Assembly (NCBI RefSeq): GCF_901482605.1
Contig: NZ_LR590481.1
Span: forward strand, 992,001 to 1,056,000
Direction: 5' to 3'
Source: Hathewaya histolytica
GTDB taxonomy: Bacteria; Bacillota; Clostridia; Clostridiales; Clostridiaceae
Length of the DNA: 64,000 nucleotides
In this document: positions 29,357 through 37,257 of the stretch, one piece after another
How positions within the stretch are numbered: position 1 is the first letter of the stretch
Layout: the number at the start of each line of letters is the position of its first letter
Notes under the pieces: generated by a model
The model's input: only the letters and a program-made list of their open reading frames with translations
Told to the model about the DNA's origin: nothing
Databases searched by the model: none
Program-made: the position numbers and the translations under genes

Positions 29357-29365
29357 TTATCCACA
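29357..29365 (+). promoter_or_regulatory. Perfect DnaA box
   Basis: TTATCCACA matches the DnaA-box consensus, in an AT-rich 300-bp non-coding stretch just after a 16-bp dyad. A single box has little weight: by base composition one hit per window is expected. Together with nearby dyads and an HTH protein gene it suggests an origin candidate. Confidence 0.35.
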
Positions 29366-29643
29366 GGTATTTTACAGTTATTGTAATGTTAAGCTTGTTT
29401 AATTACAAACTTGTCGTATTAGAAATGACAATATAATATTTTCAGATAAGACAAAGGATTTATGCAAAGAAATAAAAGAGAAGAATTAAAATTTAAATTT
29501 CTGGATTTTGAAGAAACTACAGATAGAAAATTAAAGTACAAGTATAATAATAAAAATTAACACTTTTTTAATTAATTTAGTTAATAAAACATATAAGTTC
29601 AGAAATAATATATAGTAGATTTATTATATAGGAGTGTATAAAG
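29366..29643. other. Non-coding remainder before the Zn-ribbon gene
   Basis: This AT-rich stretch contains only a 32-codon open frame at 29462 with AAGGAT upstream; I give it little weight. I see no clear promoter. The large gene that follows starts at GTG 29644. Confidence 0.4.
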
Positions 29644-31233
29644 GTGGATGTATTAGAAGTTGGTTTAGAAGAATTAGAGAGTTATGAAAACTTAGATGCA
29701 ATAAATAAAGAAATTAATAACTTAAAAGTTTTTAAATATAGATTTATGTATAATTATGATAAAGAGTATTTAAAGAATATTATCTTAAAACATATAGAAG
29801 ACCTTCAAAGAGAGTTGTTTACTAGCAATAAGGAACTAATTGAATATATAATAAAAATTATTCCTAAGATAAATTCTACACCTACTAAACAAATTGATTC
29901 TAAATTTAGTTATTTAGACGATATTATAAAAAAACAAATTATTAGCTATATATATTGGAAATATAAAAGCAAAGATAATATTGAAAAAATAAACATTCAA
30001 AACTTTAAAAAAATATTAGGATTAAAAGGAAGAAAAGAATTGCATATAATACCTATTAAATATAGTGTAATATGTCCTAAATGCAATGGAGAGGGGATTG
30101 TTTATTTATATAATTATGAGTTAAGGCATTTAACATATACATGCTTGGACTGTAAACATAAAGAAGATGATGTTTTTTCTTATCATAATCAACATTATAC
30201 TTTATTAAATTGTTGTTGTAAAAGTTGTATGGATATTAAAGAAAGGTTGTACAATGAAATAAAATATAATTTAAAAAATATAGTAAATGAAGTTAAATGC
30301 AAATTTATAGAAAAATATTTCAAGTTAGATGGCGTTAATATTCCTTCTGAGGAGATAATGAAAGATGATTTTAAGTTATATTCTAGTATTTTAAATAAAG
30401 ATGAAAGAGAAGTGTTAAGTTTTAATCCAACAACAGTGGATCAAATAATAAAAATAATCAAAGATATTAAAACTAGGGATTTTAACCATTCAGTAAAAAA
30501 TACCGCTTTGCAAAACTTTTTTAAACATAAAGTTATATATAGTATAAAAAATAAAATAAGTAAAGATAAAATAAATATAATATTAAGTGAAATAATGGTT
30601 AGGAAATTTTTAAGTTTTCAAAAAGGTGATAAATATTTATTCTTCGATGATAAAATCAAATATTTATATAAATTATATGATTATTTAGAAACCAGTTCAT
30701 TTGCACAATTTTATGAAATATATATAAGTGAATTTGGCTTTAAAATTGAAGATGTATATATTAAATTTGCAAATATAAAAGATTATAGATATTTAAGTAT
30801 AGAATTAAATAATGAATGCTTTTTGGAAAATTACGTAATGAATAATTGTTATACAAATCAACAAGTAATCTTAAATTCCAATAAAACATTAATTGAAAAT
30901 AAAGTTATTAAAAATATATTTAAATCTGAACCAGAAGTTAACCAATATAATATATTTAAAAATATATATAAAGATTATATTATATTACCTAATTATAAAA
31001 TGAAACAAGTAATTAATCTTGATTCTATTGAGCACCTATTAAGCAAAGAAGAATACATATATTTAAGAAATTGTGAATTAGACTTTATTATATGTGATAG
31101 AGAAGGTTATGTTATAAAAGTTATAGAATTACAAAAAGGAAGACATCATAATGATTCTGAATGGGTATGGAAAGATAATGCCAAAAAGAAAGTGTGTCAA
31201 ATATTAGGAGTAGAATTTGAAGAAACATATTAA
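29644..31233 (+). CDS. Zn-ribbon protein with DUF2726/PD-(D/E)XK-like C-terminus
   Basis: 529 residues, GTG start nine bases after AGGAG. Cysteine pairs CPKC and CLDC (about 145-175) then CCCKSC (about 190) suggest zinc ribbons. The C-terminal 100 residues read LDFIICDREGYVIKVIELQKG..H, then a helix with KKKVCQILGVEF, a pattern like DUF2726 and related nuclease-like domains (Asp, then Glu-x-Gln-Lys, His). The middle is helical and unrecognised. It lies in the lysogeny region, where accessory and defence genes often sit. Function unknown. Confidence 0.6.
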   Translation: MDVLEVGLEELESYENLDAINKEINNLKVFKYRFMYNYDKEYLKNIILKHIEDLQRELFTSNKELIEYIIKIIPKINSTPTKQIDSKFSYLDDIIKKQIISYIYWKYKSKDNIEKINIQNFKKILGLKGRKELHIIPIKYSVICPKCNGEGIVYLYNYELRHLTYTCLDCKHKEDDVFSYHNQHYTLLNCCCKSCMDIKERLYNEIKYNLKNIVNEVKCKFIEKYFKLDGVNIPSEEIMKDDFKLYSSILNKDEREVLSFNPTTVDQIIKIIKDIKTRDFNHSVKNTALQNFFKHKVIYSIKNKISKDKINIILSEIMVRKFLSFQKGDKYLFFDDKIKYLYKLYDYLETSSFAQFYEIYISEFGFKIEDVYIKFANIKDYRYLSIELNNECFLENYVMNNCYTNQQVILNSNKTLIENKVIKNIFKSEPEVNQYNIFKNIYKDYIILPNYKMKQVINLDSIEHLLSKEEYIYLRNCELDFIICDREGYVIKVIELQKGRHHNDSEWVWKDNAKKKVCQILGVEFEETY

Positions 31234-31341
31234 TTTTATATTAAATAAAGAATTAATATAAACTTAAAAAGTAAGAGAAAATAACCAAAACATAAAAAAT
31301 AAAAGCCTAAGATGGATTTTTATTTGAGAGGAGTTTGTTAT

Positions 31342-32046
31342 ATGAGATATTTAGAAAAAACATTTGAGATCGAAGATTTTAAAAATAAGATTACATTACC
31401 ATTTCTTGTGGATAGAAAAATAAATGATAGTGAGTATATATATAGGGTGATTATCAAAGACGGTTTAAACAGCTATGCATATGGGCAAAGTATTAATGGT
31501 GCTTTAACTATAAAGGAATTAGACGTATTGTTAGCTATGATGAATATATTTGATTATTCATCAAATAAAAGAACAAAAGAATATAATATAAAATTTTCAT
31601 CTAGAGAGTTATTGCTTAATTTAAAAAAACCATATACTTTAGAAAATATAAATAAATTAAAATATATATTAAACGTATTATGTGACTCTCATTTGGATAA
31701 GATAAGCATTATTGAAAGGTATACATGGAATAGAACTAATCAAGATGATGTATATTATATAAAACTGGGTAATGATATATTTGAATATTATTATTTAAAA
31801 GTCTATAAAAAAATTGATTATAATAAGTATTGTGCTTTAGTAGAAAAACTAAGTGGTAAATTATATATTCATTTTTTACATAATCCTATCTTAGAAGAAT
31901 ATGATAAAAAAGAATTAATACAAGATATGCTTATACAACCAAATCAATTTGCATTAATAGAAAATGCTTTATACGAGTTAAGATGGAATAGAATTATAGA
32001 AAATTTTTCTATAATTGGAGGTTATGTAGTTATAAAAAAAGACTAG
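31342..32046 (+). CDS. Winged-helix replication-initiator-like protein
   Basis: I start at ATG 31342, 8 nt after GAGGAG, giving 234 residues. LTIKELDVLLAMMNIFDYS and a later helix pair resemble the tandem winged-helix domains of plasmid Rep/TrfA-type initiators (KIDYNKYCALVEKLSGKLYI). It precedes the convergent repressor gene across a shared terminator. The match is by pattern only, so other HTH roles remain possible. Confidence 0.4.
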   Translation: MRYLEKTFEIEDFKNKITLPFLVDRKINDSEYIYRVIIKDGLNSYAYGQSINGALTIKELDVLLAMMNIFDYSSNKRTKEYNIKFSSRELLLNLKKPYTLENINKLKYILNVLCDSHLDKISIIERYTWNRTNQDDVYYIKLGNDIFEYYYLKVYKKIDYNKYCALVEKLSGKLYIHFLHNPILEEYDKKELIQDMLIQPNQFALIENALYELRWNRIIENFSIIGGYVVIKKD

Positions 32047-32070
32047 GTTTAATTTTCCTAGTCTTTTTTT
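32034..32070. terminator. Bidirectional terminator
   Basis: AAAAAAAGACTAGG (32034-32047) and CCTAGTCTTTTTTT (32057-32070), 14-bp stem including the A/T tracts. It includes the stop codons of both convergent genes. Confidence 0.9.
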
Positions 32071-32261
32071 ATTTCTAGTAGATCAGATATGTTGCAGTTA
32101 AGAACATCACATATTTTTTCTATTATATCTAATTTAATTGATGTAGTTTTATTGTTTAATATCTTGTGTAGGCTAGGATATGTTATGCCAGTTTCTTTAG
32201 ATAACCAATATAATGTTTGTTTATTCTTGTCTAATAATTCTTCCAAATTAATTTTAATCAT
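32058..32261 (-). CDS. Cro/CI-type (XRE) repressor, short
   Basis: A 67-residue helix-turn-helix protein: LEELLDKNKQTLYWLSKETG, recognition helix TYPSLHKILNNKTTSIKL, then LEKICDVLNCNISDLLE. It has no peptidase or dimerisation domain, so it resembles the small Xre repressors. AGGAGG precedes its start. Its divergent promoter and the early rightward promoter share an operator region with repeats. Confidence 0.85.
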   Translation of the reverse strand: MIKINLEELLDKNKQTLYWLSKETGITYPSLHKILNNKTTSIKLDIIEKICDVLNCNISDLLEIKKD

Positions 32262-32281
32262 ATATATAACCTCCTATATAC

Positions 32282-32310
32282 ATAGTACAACATATATAAA
32301 AATTATTCAA
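32282..32310 (-). promoter_or_regulatory. Leftward promoter of the XRE gene
   Basis: On the minus strand TTGAAT (32310-32305), 17-nt spacer, TACTAT (32287-32282). Confidence 0.6.
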
Positions 32311-32334
32311 TATATATGCTTGACAATATATATG
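32308..32334. promoter_or_regulatory. Operator repeats of the lysogeny switch
   Basis: CAATATATATG occurs at 32308-32318 and 32324-32334, spaced 16 bp. The first covers the leftward -35 region; the second begins at the end of the rightward -35. A repressor bound here would affect both promoters. Confidence 0.6.
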
Positions 32335-32348
32335 GTGGAGTATATAAT
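32320..32348 (+). promoter_or_regulatory. Rightward early promoter (consensus)
   Basis: TTGACA (32320-32325), 17-nt spacer and TATAAT (32343-32348), a perfect consensus. It drives HNH and following genes. Confidence 0.85.
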
Positions 32349-32395
32349 GAAATCATAGTTTATAAAACAACAAAATTCAAGGGGGGTTGTTTAAA

Positions 32396-33049
32396 ATGTG
32401 TAGAAAATATACACAAAAAGAGAAAATGGTAATCCAAAAGATTAAACATAGTAGCAATATATGTTTTTATTGTAAAAGGGAACTTACAGATACAGAAATA
32501 ACGGTGGATCACGTTGTTCCAATTTGTAGAGGTGGAAAAACAGAAGAAAACAATCTTGTCATATCTTGTCATTCTTGCAATTCAAAAAAAGGTGATATGA
32601 CTTTGGAAGAGTTCCTATTATATTTAAAAGTTGTAAAACAAATTAGAATTAATTTTTTAAATAAACTACCAGAAAATAAATTATGTTTCAACCCATTAAC
32701 AAAAAATGAATTTAAATTATTACAGGAATTTAAAAATTATACAATAACCGAAGATGTTTTTAATTATTATATAAATAATGTTAAAAATAACAAAGAAGAA
32801 GATTTTAACACAATAAGAAAAAAACTAATCAGAAATATTATTCTAGGTAAAATTAATAAAAATGTTAGTTACTACGGAAATCTAATTATAGAATTTAGTC
32901 TGGAAGAAAAAACCATAGTAAGTATAAAAAATAGAAAACAGAGAGCTAAACCACCTAAAAAGGATAAGAAAAAATGGTTAAATATAGAATTAAATTTAAT
33001 AAACAGTACGTTTCCAGAAAATCTTAAAAATATAATAAATATAGCTTAA
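32396..33049 (+). CDS. HNH endonuclease
   Basis: I start at ATG 32396, nine bases after GGGGGG. The HNH domain (about 20-60) reads CFYCKRELTDTEITVDHVVPICRGG, NNLVISCHSCNSKKG: two CxxC pairs and the D-H catalytic pair, with Asn in the motif. The remaining about 150 residues are unrecognised. First gene after the early promoter, so it may act early in infection. Phage HNH proteins are often packaging nucleases or homing enzymes. Confidence 0.85.
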   Translation: MCRKYTQKEKMVIQKIKHSSNICFYCKRELTDTEITVDHVVPICRGGKTEENNLVISCHSCNSKKGDMTLEEFLLYLKVVKQIRINFLNKLPENKLCFNPLTKNEFKLLQEFKNYTITEDVFNYYINNVKNNKEEDFNTIRKKLIRNIILGKINKNVSYYGNLIIEFSLEEKTIVSIKNRKQRAKPPKKDKKKWLNIELNLINSTFPENLKNIINIA

Positions 33050-33077
33050 TTAATAAATAACCGAGGGGGATTATAAA

Positions 33078-33467
33078 ATGAGAAATAATAACATGGAATT
33101 ACTTAATCAACTACTAACAAAGGTTCAAGGATGGAAAAAAACACAAAACATAACAGATATGAAAACATATTTTACAGAAGTATTTGTTTCAGATTTATTC
33201 CTAGAGTGCCAATTTGATTATTACATAGAAAAAATATTAAAATTAATAAAAAATGATATATTTGATGTAGATTATTTCTTAAAAATGAATAGAAAATACC
33301 CTAATAGTATGTTTCACGATTACATAAGAAGAAAAGGTTGGGACGTGCTTGTTGAGCCAAATTTCAAGATTAATGAAGAAAATCGTAGAAAGTGGCATGA
33401 AATGGATATCGAGGAGTGGGCAGAATTTTATCACCAACAAACCAAAGGAGAGAAACTAAATGGGTAA
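33078..33467 (+). CDS. Early phage protein of unknown function
   Basis: 129 residues with no recognised domain. ATG 33078 follows GAGGGGG. It has a helical, charged composition and overlaps the next gene by 8 bp. Member of the early HNH operon. Confidence 0.7.
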   Translation: MRNNNMELLNQLLTKVQGWKKTQNITDMKTYFTEVFVSDLFLECQFDYYIEKILKLIKNDIFDVDYFLKMNRKYPNSMFHDYIRRKGWDVLVEPNFKINEENRRKWHEMDIEEWAEFYHQQTKGEKLNG

Positions 33468-33660
33468 GATAATACAATTTTCAAACGTACGGGAAGAAAA
33501 GAATACAGATACAGAAAAAGAAATATGGGAAGTCGTAGAAGAAAGTTATCGGGCTAAAAATGAAAAAATCAGAAAAAAAGATGAAGAATTGAATAAGTTA
33601 TACGAGGAGTTTTATTCTAACGAAGAAGATGTAGAAGCATTTTATAATACACCATATTAA
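33460..33660 (+). CDS. Small acidic phage protein
   Basis: 66 residues, strongly acidic and helical (EEKNTDTEKEIWEVVEESYRAK). Its start overlaps the end of the previous gene. Last gene before a 345-bp non-coding block. No homology recognised. Confidence 0.65.
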   Translation: MGKIIQFSNVREEKNTDTEKEIWEVVEESYRAKNEKIRKKDEELNKLYEEFYSNEEDVEAFYNTPY

Positions 33661-33720
33661 ACTTGCTTGACATTAAGAAATAGTATTATAAAATGGTAAT
33701 AGACACCTTTTTACACAAAC

Positions 33721-33928
33721 ACAAAACGGGGTAAGCTACCACTTATCCCTAAATTTCCTATATTATTTTTTACAAATATATTTACATAAACTATTGTTTT
33801 ATTACTTTTATATTGTTATTTATTGTAATATCGCTCAAAGTGTAAAACTTAAAAACGCTGTAGTCTTAGAACCTGTAAATTTAGCGAGTTTGGTTCGTAT
33901 AACTATAATTATACGAACCTTGTAAATT
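33721..33928 (-). ncRNA. Candidate leftward non-coding RNA
   Basis: A perfect consensus promoter on the minus strand (33963-33935) would start a transcript near 33928. Its 5' end has an 11-bp hairpin (33919-33892). Possible 3' ends are the U-run near 33851-33855 and the GC-richer hairpin 33749-33728. No open frame of note lies on this strand. Function unknown; the region opposes the early operon, so antisense action is possible. Confidence 0.45.
33892..33919. repeat. 11-bp perfect inverted repeat
   Basis: GGTTCGTATAA (33892-33902), loop CTATAA, then TTATACGAACC (33909-33919). It falls at the start of the predicted leftward RNA. Confidence 0.85.
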
Positions 33929-33934
33929 ACTGTT

Positions 33935-33963
33935 ATTATACTATCGTTTTATTACTTTGTCAA
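33935..33963 (-). promoter_or_regulatory. Consensus leftward promoter in non-coding region
   Basis: TTGACA (33963-33958) with a 17-nt spacer to TATAAT (33940-33935). Perfect match to the SigA consensus, yet no gene follows on that strand for 270 bp. Confidence 0.75.
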
Positions 33964-34005
33964 GGATGTTTAATTATTAAATATAAGATTAAGGGGAGAT
34001 CAGAT

Positions 34006-34857
34006 ATGAATATAAAAATTTATAAACAATATAGTGGAATAAATAATGATTCTTATTATTTTACTTTTAATGAAAATGACATTAATTGTGTAAATAAGTA
34101 TCCAGTAGAAGCACCATTTGTTAAAGAAAATATAATCAACGCTATATTAGACAATCAAATAATTCAAGATGAAGAAGGATATTGCTGGGGACATGAGTTC
34201 TTCAATAATAAAACACAGGGTTTGAAGTTTAAGAAAAAGGAACTAATTAAAATGTTAGAAAAATGTTATAAGCTATGGAAAGATGTGAATATACCTAAAT
34301 TTTCGCTTGAAGATTATATGAGTAACATAGAAGAAAAATATAAATCCATAATAGAATTGTTAAATAGTAATTTACTATCACATGATAGTTGGTCTAGGGG
34401 ACTTAAACTACATGAATTACTAAATCAAAATAAATATTCTGATATTGTATTAGATGAATTGAAATATTACATCTTTTTAAAATGGTGGGATGACATTGAT
34501 AATCACCATGAAAAATTTACAGGCGACATGATTAAAGAATGGATAGATATGGCTAATATTGATATGGATTCTATTACAAGCAAGTTAAATGTAGATGATA
34601 AAGGGTACATAAAAGTATACAGGGGAAGACATGAATATAACCAAGGCTGGAATGGATTAAGTTGGACTACAGATATAGAAGTAGCTAGGAAATTTGCAAA
34701 TGGTTGCGGAGTTAGGCGTGAAACCAAATATCCATCAATTTTAATAGGACGAGTATTGTTAGAACATATTTTAGGAACATTTTATGAAAGAAATGAAAAA
34801 GAAGTTTTATGTTATATGGTAGATTGCCAAGATAAGGTTTTAAATTTATACCAATAA
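34006..34857 (+). CDS. Candidate phage mono-ADP-ribosyltransferase
   Basis: 283 residues. The C-terminal part has the R-S-ExE arrangement of arginine-type ADP-ribosyltransferases: Arg206 in VYRGRHEY, Ser219 in LSWTTDIEVARKFA, and Glu264-Lys-Glu266 in the loop before EVLCYMV. Spacing and order fit the ART fold. The N-terminal 190 residues are helical and unrecognised. Phage ARTs modify host proteins such as RNA polymerase (ModA/Alt types). Start ATG 34006 follows AAGGGGAG. It lies downstream of the leftward ncRNA region. Confidence 0.65.
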   Translation: MNIKIYKQYSGINNDSYYFTFNENDINCVNKYPVEAPFVKENIINAILDNQIIQDEEGYCWGHEFFNNKTQGLKFKKKELIKMLEKCYKLWKDVNIPKFSLEDYMSNIEEKYKSIIELLNSNLLSHDSWSRGLKLHELLNQNKYSDIVLDELKYYIFLKWWDDIDNHHEKFTGDMIKEWIDMANIDMDSITSKLNVDDKGYIKVYRGRHEYNQGWNGLSWTTDIEVARKFANGCGVRRETKYPSILIGRVLLEHILGTFYERNEKEVLCYMVDCQDKVLNLYQ

Positions 34858-34984
34858 CTAGGAAGTGGCATTAAATATAAAAGTAAAAGGGTTAGATATA
34901 TGTACTAGAGGTAAGATTCTAACACCTTTTTCTTTTCTCATTAAAATATGGATCTTAAGAGGAATTGAGGAGGAGAAAATTACA

Positions 34985-35836
34985 ATGAATAAAAAAGAAA
35001 GACAAGCCTATTTACAAGAATTATTAAACAAAGAGTTAGAAGAATTAAGGGTTAAATGTTTTCCGTGGAAAAGACGAGATTTTCTACTGAATAAAGTCGC
35101 TATAGAAGAAGATTATAAACTAGACGATGAAACATCTGGACAATATCAGACCATAGAAAATGACAAAGGGATGACACATAAGATAACTTTAAACCCCATA
35201 CTATTGACTTCAATATTAAATTACAAATGGATTGGTCAGTATTGTTTAAATAAAAGATATTATAAACGTAGATTACAGCAAACTATCCGACATGAATTGG
35301 TACATGCTTTTGTACGAGAAGAATGGGAGAAACTAACAGATATAGAGGGGGTATATAGGGATGCTAGTCCAATATTTTTGGCGACTTTAAAGTTTCTAAA
35401 AGGTGTTAGTCATCATGATGCATGCGAAGATTTTACTAGGAAAAGTGAGTTATATTTAAAAGTTCTTGATATGTCCTTTGAAAACAAAAAGTATGAAGAA
35501 TTTAGATTAGAAATGTTAAAACTAATCCTTGAATATGAAAAGGAAATAAGAGATATAAATGTAGAAAATAAAAATAGCACCAAATTCGAGTTTAGTTATC
35601 GAAATTCGGGCTTACTGGGTACTTGGAATACAACAACACGTATAACAGGTAGAGAGGGTAAAATGGATATAAATACATATAACTTTCAGATCGGAAGTAG
35701 AATTTTACCAGGAGATTTAAAAAGATTGACACATAGAAAAATTAATAATGGAAATTTTGAATTAAAACAAGAAGAGAAATATTATTGTTTTAACAAAGAT
35801 AAAGTTGTTAAGGTATGGGAAAAGAAAAATTATTAG
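34985..35836 (+). CDS. SprT-like zinc metalloprotease domain protein
   Basis: I start at ATG 34985 after GAGGAGGAG; a longer frame to 34865 has no ribosome site. The 283-residue protein has the HExxH motif (HELVHAF, about 100-106) and a later His pair (SHHDACEDF), as in SprT-like proteins. SprT-like enzymes act on DNA-protein crosslinks in eukaryotes. Here the target is unknown. It precedes the 420-residue protein by 6 bp. Confidence 0.7.
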   Translation: MNKKERQAYLQELLNKELEELRVKCFPWKRRDFLLNKVAIEEDYKLDDETSGQYQTIENDKGMTHKITLNPILLTSILNYKWIGQYCLNKRYYKRRLQQTIRHELVHAFVREEWEKLTDIEGVYRDASPIFLATLKFLKGVSHHDACEDFTRKSELYLKVLDMSFENKKYEEFRLEMLKLILEYEKEIRDINVENKNSTKFEFSYRNSGLLGTWNTTTRITGREGKMDINTYNFQIGSRILPGDLKRLTHRKINNGNFELKQEEKYYCFNKDKVVKVWEKKNY

Positions 35837-35842
35837 AAAGGA

Positions 35843-37105
35843 ATGTTGATAAATATGAATATAGAAAATTTAAAAAATCAATGGCTTAAAAATAAAAATA
35901 AAGAATGGAAGTATAAAGAAATATGTGAGGAATTAGAAGAGGAATATAGGTGTCGTGGGAAAAGTAGGATATTACAATTAGAAGATTGGAAGAGATATTT
36001 CTATTTCTACAAACCAAACCCAAAGGGACAAAAATTTATCATCACAGAGTTTTATGAAGAAGTAAAAGAAAAGGTAGATGGAAGAAAAACTGGTAATACT
36101 GGATTAAATCCTAATAGTCATGGTAACAATACTGCTGAATATATTAAAAACATAGAAAAATTAATATTAGATTTATTGACTCAAGAAGGTTGCGGGAAGG
36201 TATTTTTATCTAAGCATGTATTATTGAGAACTTTAAAAATGGTAAATGAGAATTATGCATTTTGCAAACAAAGAATACCGAAACTAAGTAAATTTATGAG
36301 TGTGGAAAAGGCAACAGTACAAGAATGGTATGACAGTACGAGCAGTATGTTAGAAAGCAATTTAGAAACTGCATTAAAGAATTTAGAAAAACAATCATTG
36401 ATATTATGGTCAAGAGAAACAACCGTTGCGGAAACTATAGCAATAGGGGAATGTGAACAGAATAATAAAATAGTAAAAATTATACATAGAGATAAATATG
36501 GTGAAGAAGTAGTTGATTATAAATATGTAGCTGATGAAAGAGTATTAATCGATCATAGAGAAGCAACAGATGATGAAAAAACATTTATACTTTTCACAGA
36601 AAGAGAAGCATTAAAGGAAATGGGATTTGACAATAAAGGAAAGCTTATTGCTTATGGCTTATGGGATGAATTTATGAATAAAGTAAATGAAATAGTTTTA
36701 AAAGAACTGGGTATAGCATTTTACTATAAAAGTTACAAAATTCTTTTTAATGAGGAACATATATATGAGATTGTAGAAGAGATATATGATTTTGAATTAG
36801 AAGATGATAATAGAAAAAATCAACAGAACATATTAAATAAAGGTATAAATAACAGAATACATAATAATGTTACCAAAAAACAAGCTAAATCAAGAGTAGA
36901 AGCTGAAAAGATGTTTGGGAAAATTAAAGACGAAAGATTAATAAGAAGAGCATCAGAAAACTATATACAAGACAATTCTAAATTGAATGCTAATTTAATA
37001 GATTTAAAAGCTATCAGTATTAGAGAAGATGTAAGAAGAACAAAAATTCAGGATTTGAAAATAAAAGATGAAGAAGATATCAATAAACTTTTAGTAAAAA
37101 TCTAA
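35843..37105 (+). CDS. Unknown phage protein, early region
   Basis: 420 residues (or 416 if ATG 35855 is used; the AAAGGA site is too close to 35843 and somewhat far from 35855). The N-terminus KYKEICEELEEE..GKSRILQLEDWKRYFYFY..KGQKFIITEFYEE resembles a segment found in some Firmicutes phage proteins. The rest is charged and helical. Its stop codon lies inside dyad copy 2. Possibly a DNA-binding replication protein; I give that low weight. Confidence 0.6.
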   Translation: MLINMNIENLKNQWLKNKNKEWKYKEICEELEEEYRCRGKSRILQLEDWKRYFYFYKPNPKGQKFIITEFYEEVKEKVDGRKTGNTGLNPNSHGNNTAEYIKNIEKLILDLLTQEGCGKVFLSKHVLLRTLKMVNENYAFCKQRIPKLSKFMSVEKATVQEWYDSTSSMLESNLETALKNLEKQSLILWSRETTVAETIAIGECEQNNKIVKIIHRDKYGEEVVDYKYVADERVLIDHREATDDEKTFILFTEREALKEMGFDNKGKLIAYGLWDEFMNKVNEIVLKELGIAFYYKSYKILFNEEHIYEIVEEIYDFELEDDNRKNQQNILNKGINNRIHNNVTKKQAKSRVEAEKMFGKIKDERLIRRASENYIQDNSKLNANLIDLKAISIREDVRRTKIQDLKIKDEEDINKLLVKI

Positions 37106-37173
37106 ACCGTTCACTATTTTAAACCTCCCTATAAGTATATATATAATAGGACTTTTAAAAAGGTGAACGGTTT
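37104..37173. repeat. 70-bp dyad element, copy 2 (inverted)
   Basis: AAACCGTTC (37104-37112) and GAACGGTTT (37165-37173) flank an AT-rich core. Copy 1 at 29049-29116 has the same layout in the opposite direction. The inward arm CTCCCTAT/ATAGGGAG with TTTAAAC is the best-conserved part. Confidence 0.8.
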
Positions 37174-37257
37174 AAAAAGATAAAAAATTGTTTTAAACTA
37201 TACATATTTATCAGAGGATAAAATAAAAAATATCAAATGTGAAGGGGATGTCAATAT

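Noticed and set aside
29462-29560. 32-codon ORF before the Zn-ribbon gene
   Set aside because: Too short, basic and low-complexity to separate from chance, although a weak AAGGAT precedes it.
33873-33925. tRNA-like GGTTCG segment
   Set aside because: The GGTTCG belongs to an 11-bp hairpin and no acceptor or anticodon arms fit; no tRNA gene was found in the window.
34865-34984. 40-codon N-terminal extension of the SprT-like protein
   Set aside because: No ribosome site for the upstream start, whereas GAGGAGGAG precedes ATG 34985.
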